64,000 nt of DNA, taken from positions 124,001 to 188,000 of the forward strand of contig NZ_BOMS01000014.1 in the NCBI RefSeq assembly GCF_016862315.1. Direction: 5' to 3'. The notes beneath the pieces were generated by a model. That model searched no databases and had not been told where the DNA came from. It saw only the letters and a program-made list of their open reading frames with translations. Below, piece after piece: positions 17,610-26,364 of this stretch (the first letter of the stretch is position 1; each line of letters begins with the position of its first letter). Made by a program: the position numbers and the translations under genes. This DNA is from Actinoplanes palleronii. GTDB taxonomy: Bacteria; Actinomycetota; Actinomycetes; Mycobacteriales; Micromonosporaceae.

Positions 17610-18335
17610 TTGCCGGCGCAGATGACGCTGACGCAGCAGTTCGCCGCGGAATACGCCAAGGGCGCGGTGCCCGGGATGCTCAAGGCGATCCGGACCATCA
17701 AACGCGCCAACAACGGGATCCTGGCCGGCGCGCTCGCGGCCAGTTACCTGCACCAGGGGCACTATCTGGTGAGCCTGGGCGCCGGTCTGTTCGCGTGGAT
17801 CGTCCCGGCCGTTTTTGATCTGGCCATGCTCTCCATGCTGACGATCAGTCAGACCGCCGGGATGGCCGCCGACGCCAAACGCGCCGCGCTCAAGGTCCTG
17901 GCCCTGGTGGTCACCATCTCGGCCGCGGTCAACTTCGCGGCGCCCGGCCCGATCGGCCTGCGGATCATCTTCGCGCTGGTGGTCGGCCTGGTCGCCGGCG
18001 TCGAGTGGGTCGCCGCCAAGATCCGCCCGGACTTCGCCGCGATCGAGGCCCGCGAGGTGGAGGCGACCGCCGACGTGCGCCCGGCCCGCCGCCTGGACCC
18101 GGAGGTGGCCCGGGCACGCGCGGCCAAGGCGGCGGCCACCCGTCGCGCCAATCAGGCGGCCAGGGCCGCCGAGGACACCGTCCGCACCAGGTCCGCCGAT
18201 CCCACCAGGTCGCGGACGGTCAAGGCCGCGGAGAGAGCTCGGGTACGGGCTACCCAGGACGTCCTGGATCAGGCCGAGCTGCAGAACTTCTTCGCCGCCC
18301 AGCCCTTGGCGCAACCGGACCGTTCCCGGGCGTGA
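17610..18335 (+). CDS. Membrane protein resembling DUF2637 proteins
   Basis: The 241-residue protein has four hydrophobic segments between about residues 35 and 130 (GILAGALAASYLHQGHYL, WIVPAVFDLAMLSMLTIS, VLALVVTISAAVNFAA, IIFALVVGLVAGVEWVAAK) followed by a highly charged Ala/Arg-rich tail. The order of helices, with an acidic residue in the second (VFDLA), resembles DUF2637 proteins common on actinobacterial integrative elements and phages. A TTG at 17610 was preferred because GAGGAGG ends exactly 6 bases before it; GTG at 17592 precedes that site and ATG at 17622 is too far. Function unknown. Confidence 0.6.
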   Translation: MPAQMTLTQQFAAEYAKGAVPGMLKAIRTIKRANNGILAGALAASYLHQGHYLVSLGAGLFAWIVPAVFDLAMLSMLTISQTAGMAADAKRAALKVLALVVTISAAVNFAAPGPIGLRIIFALVVGLVAGVEWVAAKIRPDFAAIEAREVEATADVRPARRLDPEVARARAAKAAATRRANQAARAAEDTVRTRSADPTRSRTVKAAERARVRATQDVLDQAELQNFFAAQPLAQPDRSRA

Positions 18336-18561
18336 TCCCCAGCCGGTCCAGCGCCTCCTGCCGCACGTACCAGACGGGCGAGCACCCGAAGGTCCCGTCC
18401 GGGTACTGCATGCGCGGCTGGCTGACCATCACCTCACCGGGCCGGAACGGATCCCAGTCGATGCCCCAGCTCCGCAGTCACATCGGCCAGGCGCTCTTGT
18501 AGTCCCGATACCGCTCGTCGCGCCGTCCCCACACCACGAGAACCCAGCCGGCCATATCCAT
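18250..18561 (-). pseudogene. Small broken gene with an in-frame TGA
   Basis: From ATG at 18561 the frame reads MDMAGWVLVVWGRRDERYR and stops at TGA (18480-18478) after 27 residues. The same frame continues straight on with strongly GC3-biased codons through SWGIDWDPFRPGEVMVSQPR, QYPDGTFGCSPVWYVRQE and ALDRLGITPG before it runs into the antisense of the neighbouring gene. Codon use on both sides of the stop looks like real coding sequence, so this is best read as one gene interrupted by a nonsense mutation. Family not recognised. It begins 20 bases after the 3' end of the RNase P RNA on the same strand and may be read through from it. Confidence 0.5.
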
Positions 18562-18581
18562 GCCGGCAGATTACCGAAAGG

Positions 18582-19000
18582 GCGACGGACGAGTCGGCCT
18601 GTACGCCGGATTCTGTAGCCGGTGACTTGCGTCGCCGGTGACGGCCATCCATCTCGGCCTGCCGTTGCCGACAGGCTCTTGCGGCCTACCCGCAGGATCG
18701 GGCGAGCAGCCCTCGAACCCTGCGCCGGCCACGACCTCGCGGCCGCGACCTTGCTTGGCCTTGCTCCGGGTGGGGTTTACCTAGCCGCCCCGGTCACCCG
18801 GGACGCTGGTGAGCTCTTACCTCACCGTTTCACCCTTACCGCCGATGCTTCAGGCACCGGAGGCGGTCTGTTCTCTGTGGCACTGTCCCGCGGGTCACCC
18901 CGGGTTGCCGTTAACAACCACCCTGCTCTGCGGAGTCCGGACGTTCCTCGGCGATGCCGTGAGGCACCGACGCGACCGCCCAGCCGACTCGTCCGTCGCG
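18582..19000 (-). ncRNA. rnpB: RNase P RNA, bacterial type A
   Basis: The minus strand carries the catalytic RNA of RNase P, which trims tRNA 5' leaders. Diagnostic conserved blocks are GAGGAACGTCCGGACTCC near the 5' end (CR-I), ACAGAGAACAGACCGCC (CR-II/III region), GGTAAGGGTGAAACGGTG and the GAGCTCACCAGC of the P10-P12 region, and the closing conserved segment near the 3' end. Both ends pair in helix P1: GACGGACGAGTCGG at the 5' end with CCGACTCGTCCGTC at the 3' end, which fixes the length at about 419 nt. Ends are estimates to within a few bases. Confidence 0.95.
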
Positions 19001-19005
19001 CCGTA

Positions 19006-19011
19006 ATACTA
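19006..19011 (-). promoter_or_regulatory. -10 box of the RNase P RNA promoter
   Basis: On the minus strand TAGTAT lies 5 bases before the estimated 5' end of rnpB. No convincing -35 element is seen 17 bases upstream. Confidence 0.45.
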
Positions 19012-19069
19012 CGTGCCCGGTGGCGCCGCCCCGCGAGGCAGTCCCGCCACCGGTCCCGCAGCGCGCCTC

Positions 19070-19140
19070 CCGGCCCGGGCTGGCTCTCAGGGGTGCCTCG
19101 AGGGCACGGAGGCACCCCTGAGAGTCAGCCCGGGGGCCGG
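19070..19140. repeat. Dispersed palindrome, copy A
   Basis: A long inverted repeat with about 30-base arms: CCGGCCCGGGCTGGCTCTCA then GGGGTGCCTC, a 9-base loop, and GAGGCACCCCTGAGAGTCAG then CCCGGGGGCCGG. The core GGCTGG...CAGGGGTG..CTC is shared with five other places in the window. It lies in the gap (19001-19300) between rnpB and the TIR gene, both on the minus strand; the remainder of that gap shows no gene and becomes AT-richer towards the TIR gene. Confidence 0.85.
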
Positions 19141-19300
19141 AAGCGCGGCGCGGTCGGGGGTGGCTGGGGAGGCCGGGGCGGCAACAGCGCGCGATCAGTC
19201 GCTGCGGCAGATGCGATTACCGGGCCTGGTCCGAAAGTGGTCGCCCGGCAAGATCGACGATCTCTATACCCATTTTCGGGGAAAAACAAACTGGCAACTC

Positions 19301-19732
19301 TCACGCCGTACGCGAAAAAGGGTTTTGCGGGCCGCCGACCGCGACCATCAAAACCTCCAGTGCCTCCTCTTCATCCAGCTCATGGACGCTTTTACAGTTT
19401 GCGGCGCGCAGCGGCGCGGGCAACTCCGCGGCGTCGAGACGGATGACCACGAGTCCGGGCACGAGGGGCACTTCGGACCAGTCCGATGTGGAGGCCCGGT
19501 GCTCCGCGGAGACCAGAATGATCACCTGGTCCGATCCGGAAAGCGCATCCGCTATCCGGTGCACGAAGTCGACCCCGGCCGGGAGCATCTGCACGGCATG
19601 GCCTGCGGCCTGCAGGGACCTGTTGATCCACTGTGCCCACAGTGCGTCTGCCGTGGCATAGGAGAGAAGTACGGGCACGTCTCCAGCATGCCGGAACACC
19701 CTCCACATAGACCACCGGGCGTCGATGGTCAT
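19301..19732 (-). CDS. Stand-alone TIR-domain protein
   Basis: The 143-residue protein is essentially one TIR domain. Box 1 is DVPVLLSYATADALWAQWIN, followed by LQAAGHAVQMLPAG, the ADALSGSDQVIILVS strand and STSDWSEVP, where the glutamate falls at the position of the catalytic Glu of bacterial NAD-cleaving TIR domains. No sensor or NB-ARC domain is attached. Bacterial TIR proteins are often defence effectors or parts of STAND proteins; whether this one is active is inference. GC content is visibly lower than in neighbouring genes, hinting at acquisition by transfer. ATG at 19732 is directly preceded by GTG at 19735; neither has a good ribosome site, so the start is uncertain. Confidence 0.75.
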   Translation of the reverse strand: MTIDARWSMWRVFRHAGDVPVLLSYATADALWAQWINRSLQAAGHAVQMLPAGVDFVHRIADALSGSDQVIILVSAEHRASTSDWSEVPLVPGLVVIRLDAAELPAPLRAANCKSVHELDEEEALEVLMVAVGGPQNPFSRTA

Positions 19733-19906
19733 CACTCGGACGGTATGACATTGTCATCCGTTGACGTGCAAGTTGCACAACTCATAGTGTCGAAGCCGTA
19801 ACGCCGGGTGGACCCTTGGGCAAAACGGGGGTGTCCTGGCGGTCAGGAACACAGACCGGCACCATCGTGGAACACACACAACAGCAACGGAGTCGAGGAG
19901 CGCTCG

Positions 19907-20965
19907 ATGACTGTCGCGATCGGGATCAACGGACTCGGACGGATCGGGCGCAGTCTTACCCGCATCATTGCGTCGGTGCCGAACCCGGGCGTCCAGATCG
20001 CCGCGGTGAATGACATCGCGTCCACCGAGAAGCTGGCGTACGGCCTACGCCGCGACAGCATCCGGGGCGCGTTCCCCGGCACGGTGACCGCCCGCGGCGA
20101 CTATCTCGTGGTCAACGACCACGCCATCCGTGCCTATCACCATGAGCGGCCGGAGCGGATCCCCTGGGCCGACCAGGGGGTGGATGTGGTGATCGAGGCC
20201 ACCGGGCGGTTCCGGGCCGGCACCACGGCGCGGACCCACATCACCCACGGCGGCGCCCGCAAAGTGGTGATCAGCGCGTCGGCCGACGACCCGGACGCGT
20301 TCCTGATCTACGGGGCCAACCACCTCAGCTACGACCCGGACCTGCACGACGTGGTCTCGCCCGCCTCGTGCGGGGTGAACGCGCTGACCGTGATGGCCAA
20401 GGTGCTGCTGGACCGGTTCGGCCTGCACTCGGTGAACACCTCGGTGATGCTGGCGACCCAGGGCTGGCAGCGGGTCCAGGACTCGCTGATCGGCACGTCG
20501 CGGGAGGACCCGCGCCTGGGCCGGGCCGCCGGGGAGAGCATCGTCCCGCACAACCACGTGGTCGGTGACCTGGTCCGGGTGGCGCTGCCGGAGATCGGCG
20601 AGATGCGCTACAGCTATTACTGCGTGCCCACCCCGGTCGGCTCGCTGGCCGAGCTGTCCGGGCAGACCGGGCGGCCGGTGACGGTCGAGGAGGTCAACCG
20701 GGCGATGGCCGAGGCGGCCGCCGGGCCGCTGCGCGGCATCCTGGCGTACGACCCGGACCCGACGGTCTCGATCGACGTCAAGAGCAACCCGGCGTCATGC
20801 CTGTTCGACCCGTCCGGCACCCAGGTCACCGCGGACGGCGGGGTGAAGGTGCGCGGCTGGTTCGACAACGAGTGGGGGTTCTCGAACCGGTTACTCGATC
20901 TGACCAGGCTGATTGGAGAGCGCTTACCCGTACCGTCGAGTTCGGTGAGCTGGAGCGTCGCCTAG
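19907..20965 (+). CDS. Aberrant glyceraldehyde-3-phosphate dehydrogenase-like protein
   Basis: The 352-residue protein has the GAPDH fold: GINGLGRIGRSLTRII is the NAD-binding start, VVIEATGRF and KVVISASADDPD follow, and DNEWGFSNRLLDL closes it. Key residues differ. The catalytic cysteine is kept (C155) but its motif is SCGVNA instead of SCTTNC; the catalytic histidine of the usual HAYT motif aligns with a leucine (VMLATQGWQ); the phosphate-site PTxTGAAKA is replaced by IVPHNHVVGDLVRV. It is therefore unlikely to be the glycolytic enzyme and may have another substrate or a non-enzymatic role. ATG at 19907 has GAGGAG upstream; a longer open frame to 19808 lacks family sequence. A dehydratase gene follows 10 bases later. 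Confidence 0.85.
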   Translation: MTVAIGINGLGRIGRSLTRIIASVPNPGVQIAAVNDIASTEKLAYGLRRDSIRGAFPGTVTARGDYLVVNDHAIRAYHHERPERIPWADQGVDVVIEATGRFRAGTTARTHITHGGARKVVISASADDPDAFLIYGANHLSYDPDLHDVVSPASCGVNALTVMAKVLLDRFGLHSVNTSVMLATQGWQRVQDSLIGTSREDPRLGRAAGESIVPHNHVVGDLVRVALPEIGEMRYSYYCVPTPVGSLAELSGQTGRPVTVEEVNRAMAEAAAGPLRGILAYDPDPTVSIDVKSNPASCLFDPSGTQVTADGGVKVRGWFDNEWGFSNRLLDLTRLIGERLPVPSSSVSWSVA

Positions 20966-20975
20966 TTTTGACGTT

Positions 20976-21863
20976 GTGATCAACATTGCGGATGTGGAAG
21001 CCGCTGCCCGGCGGATCGACGGCCGGATCCGGCACACCCCGGTGGTGCAGGCCGGTCCGGACCTCTGGTTCAAGCTGGAGCACCTGCAGCACGCCGGCTC
21101 GTTCAAGACCCGCGGGATGATGAACAAGATCCTGAACAGCGACGTCCCGGCGGCCGGGATCGTGGTGGCGTCGGGTGGCAACGCGGGGCTGGCGGCGGCG
21201 TACGCGGCTCGCGAGCTGGGTGTGCCGGTCGAGGTGTTCGTGCCGGTCACCGCGCCCGAGGTGAAGGTGGCCAAGCTCAGGAAGCTGGGCGCGACGGTGG
21301 TGCAGGTCGGCAACGAGTACGCGGAGGCCTATGCGGCCGCGCGGGAGCGGACCGGCGCGCTGTATTGCCACGCGTACGACGACCCGGACATGGTCGCCGG
21401 AAACGGCACACTAGGTCTCGAAATCTCCGAAATCTCGGACACCGTGCTTGTCGCAGTGGGCGGTGGTGGCCTGATCGCCGGCGTGATCGCCGCGCTGCGC
21501 GACCGGGCGAAGATCGTCGCGGTCGAGCCGGTGACCTCTAGCGCCCTGCACGCGGCGCTCCTCGCGGGCGAACCCGTCGACGTCCCGGTCTCCGGCGTCG
21601 CCGCCGACTCGCTCGGCGCCCGCCGGGTCGGTGACATCGCGTTCGAGCTCGCCACCGACGCGAAGATCGAGTCGCTGCTCGTCGACGACGCCGCGATCGT
21701 CGACGCCCGCCGCCGGCTCTGGGACGACTACCGGATCGTGGTCGAGCACGGCACGGCCGCCGCGTACGCCGCGCTGACCTCCGGCGCGTACCGCCCGGCC
21801 CCGGGGGAGCGCGTGGTCACCCTGCTCTGCGGCGCCAACACCAACCCGGCCGATCTGGGCTGA
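20976..21863 (+). CDS. Threonine/serine dehydratase-like PLP enzyme (fold type II)
   Basis: The 295-residue protein belongs to the serine/threonine dehydratase family, which uses pyridoxal phosphate to convert hydroxy-amino acids to keto acids and ammonia. The PLP lysine is K44 in GSFKTRGMMNK; ASGGNAGLAAAYAA is the substrate loop; VAVGGGGLIAGV is the glycine-rich phosphate-binding loop; LLCGANTN closes the active site. It lacks the C-terminal ACT regulatory domain of biosynthetic IlvA, so a catabolic or amino acid racemase/dehydratase role is likely. The GTG start has TAGTTT 7 bases upstream, overlapping the GAPDH-like stop codon, which suggests its own leaderless promoter. Confidence 0.85.
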   Translation: MINIADVEAAARRIDGRIRHTPVVQAGPDLWFKLEHLQHAGSFKTRGMMNKILNSDVPAAGIVVASGGNAGLAAAYAARELGVPVEVFVPVTAPEVKVAKLRKLGATVVQVGNEYAEAYAAARERTGALYCHAYDDPDMVAGNGTLGLEISEISDTVLVAVGGGGLIAGVIAALRDRAKIVAVEPVTSSALHAALLAGEPVDVPVSGVAADSLGARRVGDIAFELATDAKIESLLVDDAAIVDARRRLWDDYRIVVEHGTAAAYAALTSGAYRPAPGERVVTLLCGANTNPADLG

Positions 21864-21903
21864 AACCGCCCCGGGGGACGGTCTTCCCGGGCAGGCTCGG
21901 GGT

Positions 21904-23061
21904 GTGTCCGATCAGACCCAGCATCAGTCGGTACGGCAGTTCCGGCGCTTCGCCCTGGTGATCTGCGCGATCGGCGTGGTGATCCAGCTCGGGCTGACCG
22001 CGTACTACCTCGGGATGGGGCACAAGGCCGCCGCGCATCACCTGCCGGTGGGCCTGGTGGCCAGCGCCGAGCAGCGCGCCGAGGTGGTCGGCCTGCTCGA
22101 GGCCGGCGGGCACTTCCGGTTCGACGACTACGCCTCCGTGGACGCGCTGACCACCGCGATCAAGCGCCGCGAGGTGTACGGCGGTGTCGACGTGACCGGC
22201 ACCCCGCACCTGTACGTGGCGAGCGCCGCCGGGCCGGCCGCCGCGAGTCTGCTGCGCGCCACGTACACCGCGGTCGTGCAGCAGCGGACCGCGGCGCAGG
22301 TGACCACCCTGGCGCAGACCACCGATCAGGTCGGGATCCGGACCGTCCAGTCGCTGATCACCCCGCCGCTGGTCACCGACGTGGTGCCGCTGCCCGCCGC
22401 CGACGTCAACGGGGTCTCGCTCGGCTTCCTCACCCAGGCGCTGTCGCTCGGCGGCACGATCGCCTCGATCGGGCTGGGCCGGCTGATCCCGCGGACCCGC
22501 CGGAGCTGGCGCCGCGGCGTCGCGCACTCGGCGACCCTCGTCGTCTACGCGATCGGCTCGGCCGTGGCGATCCTCTGGTCGATGAGCTGGTTCGGGGTCG
22601 GCAGCGGTGCCGACCGGTGGGAGATGCTCGGCATCTTCTCGCTGATCTCGCTGGCCGTGACCGGTTCGACGGCCGGAGCGGTGGCGCTGATCGGCCCGGC
22701 CGGCGCCGCGGTCGGCGCGTTCTACTTCACGATCGGCACGGTCATCTCCGGCGCCAGCATCCTGCCCGAGTTCCTGCCCACGTTCGGCCGGGTGCTCGGC
22801 GAGAACCTGCCCACCGGGGCCGGCGTGCAGGCGGTCCGGGAGAACCTGTACTTCCCGGACGCGCCGATCGGCCCGCACATCGCGGTGCTCGCGGCGTACG
22901 CGGTCATCGGTTGTGTCCTCGTCCTGATCACCAATGTGCTGCCGAACCGGAAGGACCGCACCTCCGAGGTCGATCTCGATCTGACCGTCCGGCTGGAGGG
23001 CGCGCCGGTCGAGGAAAATCGCGGAGCAACTCAGATTTCCGCGGGAGCGCCGAACCAGTAA
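21904..23061 (+). CDS. ABC-2-like (YhgE/Pip-type) membrane protein
   Basis: The 385-residue protein has one N-terminal helix (FALVICAIGVVIQLGLTAYYL), a large extracytoplasmic domain of about 150 residues, then five or more helices (LSLGGTIASIGLG, ATLVVYAIGSAVAILWSMSW, and others). The segment ALTTAIKRREVYGGVDV matches the pattern of the DUF3533/YhgE-Pip branch of ABC-2 superfamily proteins. There is no ATPase gene next to it, so a role in export is only a suggestion. GTG at 21904 has no strong ribosome site. The next gene starts 3 bases after its stop, so the two are probably co-transcribed. Confidence 0.6.
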   Translation: MSDQTQHQSVRQFRRFALVICAIGVVIQLGLTAYYLGMGHKAAAHHLPVGLVASAEQRAEVVGLLEAGGHFRFDDYASVDALTTAIKRREVYGGVDVTGTPHLYVASAAGPAAASLLRATYTAVVQQRTAAQVTTLAQTTDQVGIRTVQSLITPPLVTDVVPLPAADVNGVSLGFLTQALSLGGTIASIGLGRLIPRTRRSWRRGVAHSATLVVYAIGSAVAILWSMSWFGVGSGADRWEMLGIFSLISLAVTGSTAGAVALIGPAGAAVGAFYFTIGTVISGASILPEFLPTFGRVLGENLPTGAGVQAVRENLYFPDAPIGPHIAVLAAYAVIGCVLVLITNVLPNRKDRTSEVDLDLTVRLEGAPVEENRGATQISAGAPNQ

Positions 23062-23064
23062 GGC

Positions 23065-23676
23065 GTGGGAATCGAGGGAGTGAACGGACGCATCGCCGAC
23101 ATCCAGAGCCGGATCCTGGCCCTGCAGACCCAGCAGGCCGCGACCACGACCGCCGCGAAGATGGCGCCGCCCGGCAGCCCGCAGGCCGCCGGCTCCTCGT
23201 TCGCCAGTCACCTGAGCGGTGCGATCGCGGCGCGGAGCACGCCCGAGACGGGCAAGGCGTACAAGCTGAACGGCAAGGGCATCCCGGAGGACCTGGCCGC
23301 CTACGGCAACGGCAAGATCCCGCCGGAGGCGCTGCAGCAGGTCGGCGACGGCAAGCACAAGCTGTGGGCGCCGGCCGCCGAGAAGCTCACCCAGCTCCTC
23401 GACGACGCCGAACGGGACGGCGTGAAGATCGGCATCACCGACTCGTACCGCTCGTACCCCGAGCAGGTCGACATCGCCCGCCGCAAGGGCCTCTACTCGC
23501 AGGGCGGTCTGGCCGCCAAGCCAGGCACCAGCGAACACGGCTGGGGCATGGCCACCGACCTCGACCTCAACCCCGAGGCGCTGTCCTGGATGCGCAAGAA
23601 CGGTGACCGCTACGGCTTCGTCGAGAACGTCAAGCGCGAGTCCTGGCACTGGGCTTTCCGCCCCAACACCCTTTAA
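23065..23676 (+). CDS. D-Ala-D-Ala carboxypeptidase-like peptidase, M15B family
   Basis: The C-terminal 120 residues form a VanY/M15B zinc peptidase: TDSYRSYPEQ, GTSEHGWGMATDLDL (zinc His and Asp) and ESWHWAFRP (second zinc His). Such enzymes trim the terminal D-Ala from peptidoglycan stems. Unusually, there is no signal peptide or membrane helix; the N-terminus begins GVNGRIADIQSRILALQTQQ, a short amphipathic helix, followed by an Ala-rich linker. That layout occurs in hydrolases exported by flagellar or other specialised routes, but no such genes are nearby. Start uncertain: GTG at 23065 or GTG at 23080. Confidence 0.8.
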   Translation: MGIEGVNGRIADIQSRILALQTQQAATTTAAKMAPPGSPQAAGSSFASHLSGAIAARSTPETGKAYKLNGKGIPEDLAAYGNGKIPPEALQQVGDGKHKLWAPAAEKLTQLLDDAERDGVKIGITDSYRSYPEQVDIARRKGLYSQGGLAAKPGTSEHGWGMATDLDLNPEALSWMRKNGDRYGFVENVKRESWHWAFRPNTL

Positions 23677-23677
23677 A

Positions 23678-23700
23678 TCCCTATTTGGTACGAATAGGGA
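23678..23700. terminator. Hairpin after the peptidase gene
   Basis: TCCCTATT (23678-23685) and AATAGGGA (23693-23700) form an 8-bp stem immediately after the peptidase stop codon. No T tract follows. Confidence 0.35.
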
Positions 23701-23793
23701 GCGCGCGTCCGTAGGCTACAAGCCACGTCCCGCCCGTGAGGCGATCGCGAGGCCGCGGCTGATCCGGACCGAGGCGCGGCTCACGGCGGAGTC

Positions 23794-23846
23794 GGCTGGT
23801 TCTCGGGGGTGTCTCAACCTCGTTGAGACACCCCCGAGAACCAGCC
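23794..23846. repeat. Dispersed palindrome, copy B
   Basis: A perfect 25-bp stem with a 3-base loop: GGCTGGTTCTCGGGGGTGTC then TCAAC, loop CTC, and its exact complement ending GAACCAGCC. Same family as copies A and C-F. It lies between the convergent peptidase and methyltransferase genes (23677-23889), where no other feature is visible, and could act as a bidirectional terminator. Confidence 0.9.
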
Positions 23847-23889
23847 AAGCCCCGCAACCTGCGCCGCGGCCGTGCCGGGCGTGTGGTGG

Positions 23890-25812
<1,923 letters not shown>

Positions 25813-25829
25813 CCCGTCCCGCCTGTTTC

Positions 25830-25871
25830 GCCGCCCCGGTCGCCGTCCGCGACCGGGGCGGCTTCGTTTTT
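25830..25871 (+). terminator. Rho-independent terminator of asd
   Basis: GCCGCCCCGGTCGC and GCGACCGGGGCGGC make a perfect 14-bp stem with a 5-base loop, followed by TTCGTTTTT. It is the clearest intrinsic terminator in the window. Confidence 0.8.
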
Positions 25872-26075
25872 CGGCGCTCGATCCGCTGATCCCGGTCATA
25901 ATCACGCTCGTTGAGGTCTCTGTGGTGTGAATGCTGCACCGAAGCCGGGCGAACGAGCCGAGTGACTCGTTCCGATGAGGTATGACGGTCAATTCACCCA
26001 GTTCCACATTGGAAATCCTGGGGCATTTTGCCCGAATCGGTAGCGCATGGTCGTTTTTAGTTGCAGAGTGATGGA

Positions 26076-26282
26076 ATGAACGACAGTGGGCTCGCCGGGG
26101 CGGGCTACTTCTGGTGCCTCCGACACCACCGGGTCGAGATCGGCGACGACGTATGTCCCGCTCAGTATCGGCTCGGGCCGTTCACCACCGCTGACGAAGC
26201 GACGCGGGCACTCGAGACAGTCGAGAAGCGCAATGCCGACTGGGATGCCGAGGACGCCCGATGGACTGGGGAGAAAAGCTAG
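26076..26282 (+). CDS. Small conserved actinobacterial protein, SPOR-like
   Basis: A 68-residue protein with the pattern YFWCLRHHRVEIGDD followed by RLGPFTTADEATRALETVEK and ADWDAEDARW. Short proteins with this CxxHHxVE and LGPFxTxxEA layout are widespread in actinobacteria and resemble a single SPOR-type repeat; their function is unknown. ATG at 26076 follows GATGGA; a TTG at 26061 is the only longer alternative. The gene precedes the giant Lys/Ala-rich gene by 82 bases in the same direction and could be co-transcribed. Confidence 0.7.
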   Translation: MNDSGLAGAGYFWCLRHHRVEIGDDVCPAQYRLGPFTTADEATRALETVEKRNADWDAEDARWTGEKS

Positions 26283-26364
26283 ACCGTCATCTCGCCCGCT
26301 GGTCCGAACTTCGATTTCCCCGGTGCCGACGCGCCCGCAGTCATTCGCAAGGAGGAACACCTCG

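Noticed and set aside
18478-18480. TGA as a selenocysteine codon in the small gene beside rnpB
   Set aside because: No SECIS-like hairpin was recognised after it and no selenoprotein family matches; a nonsense mutation is simpler.
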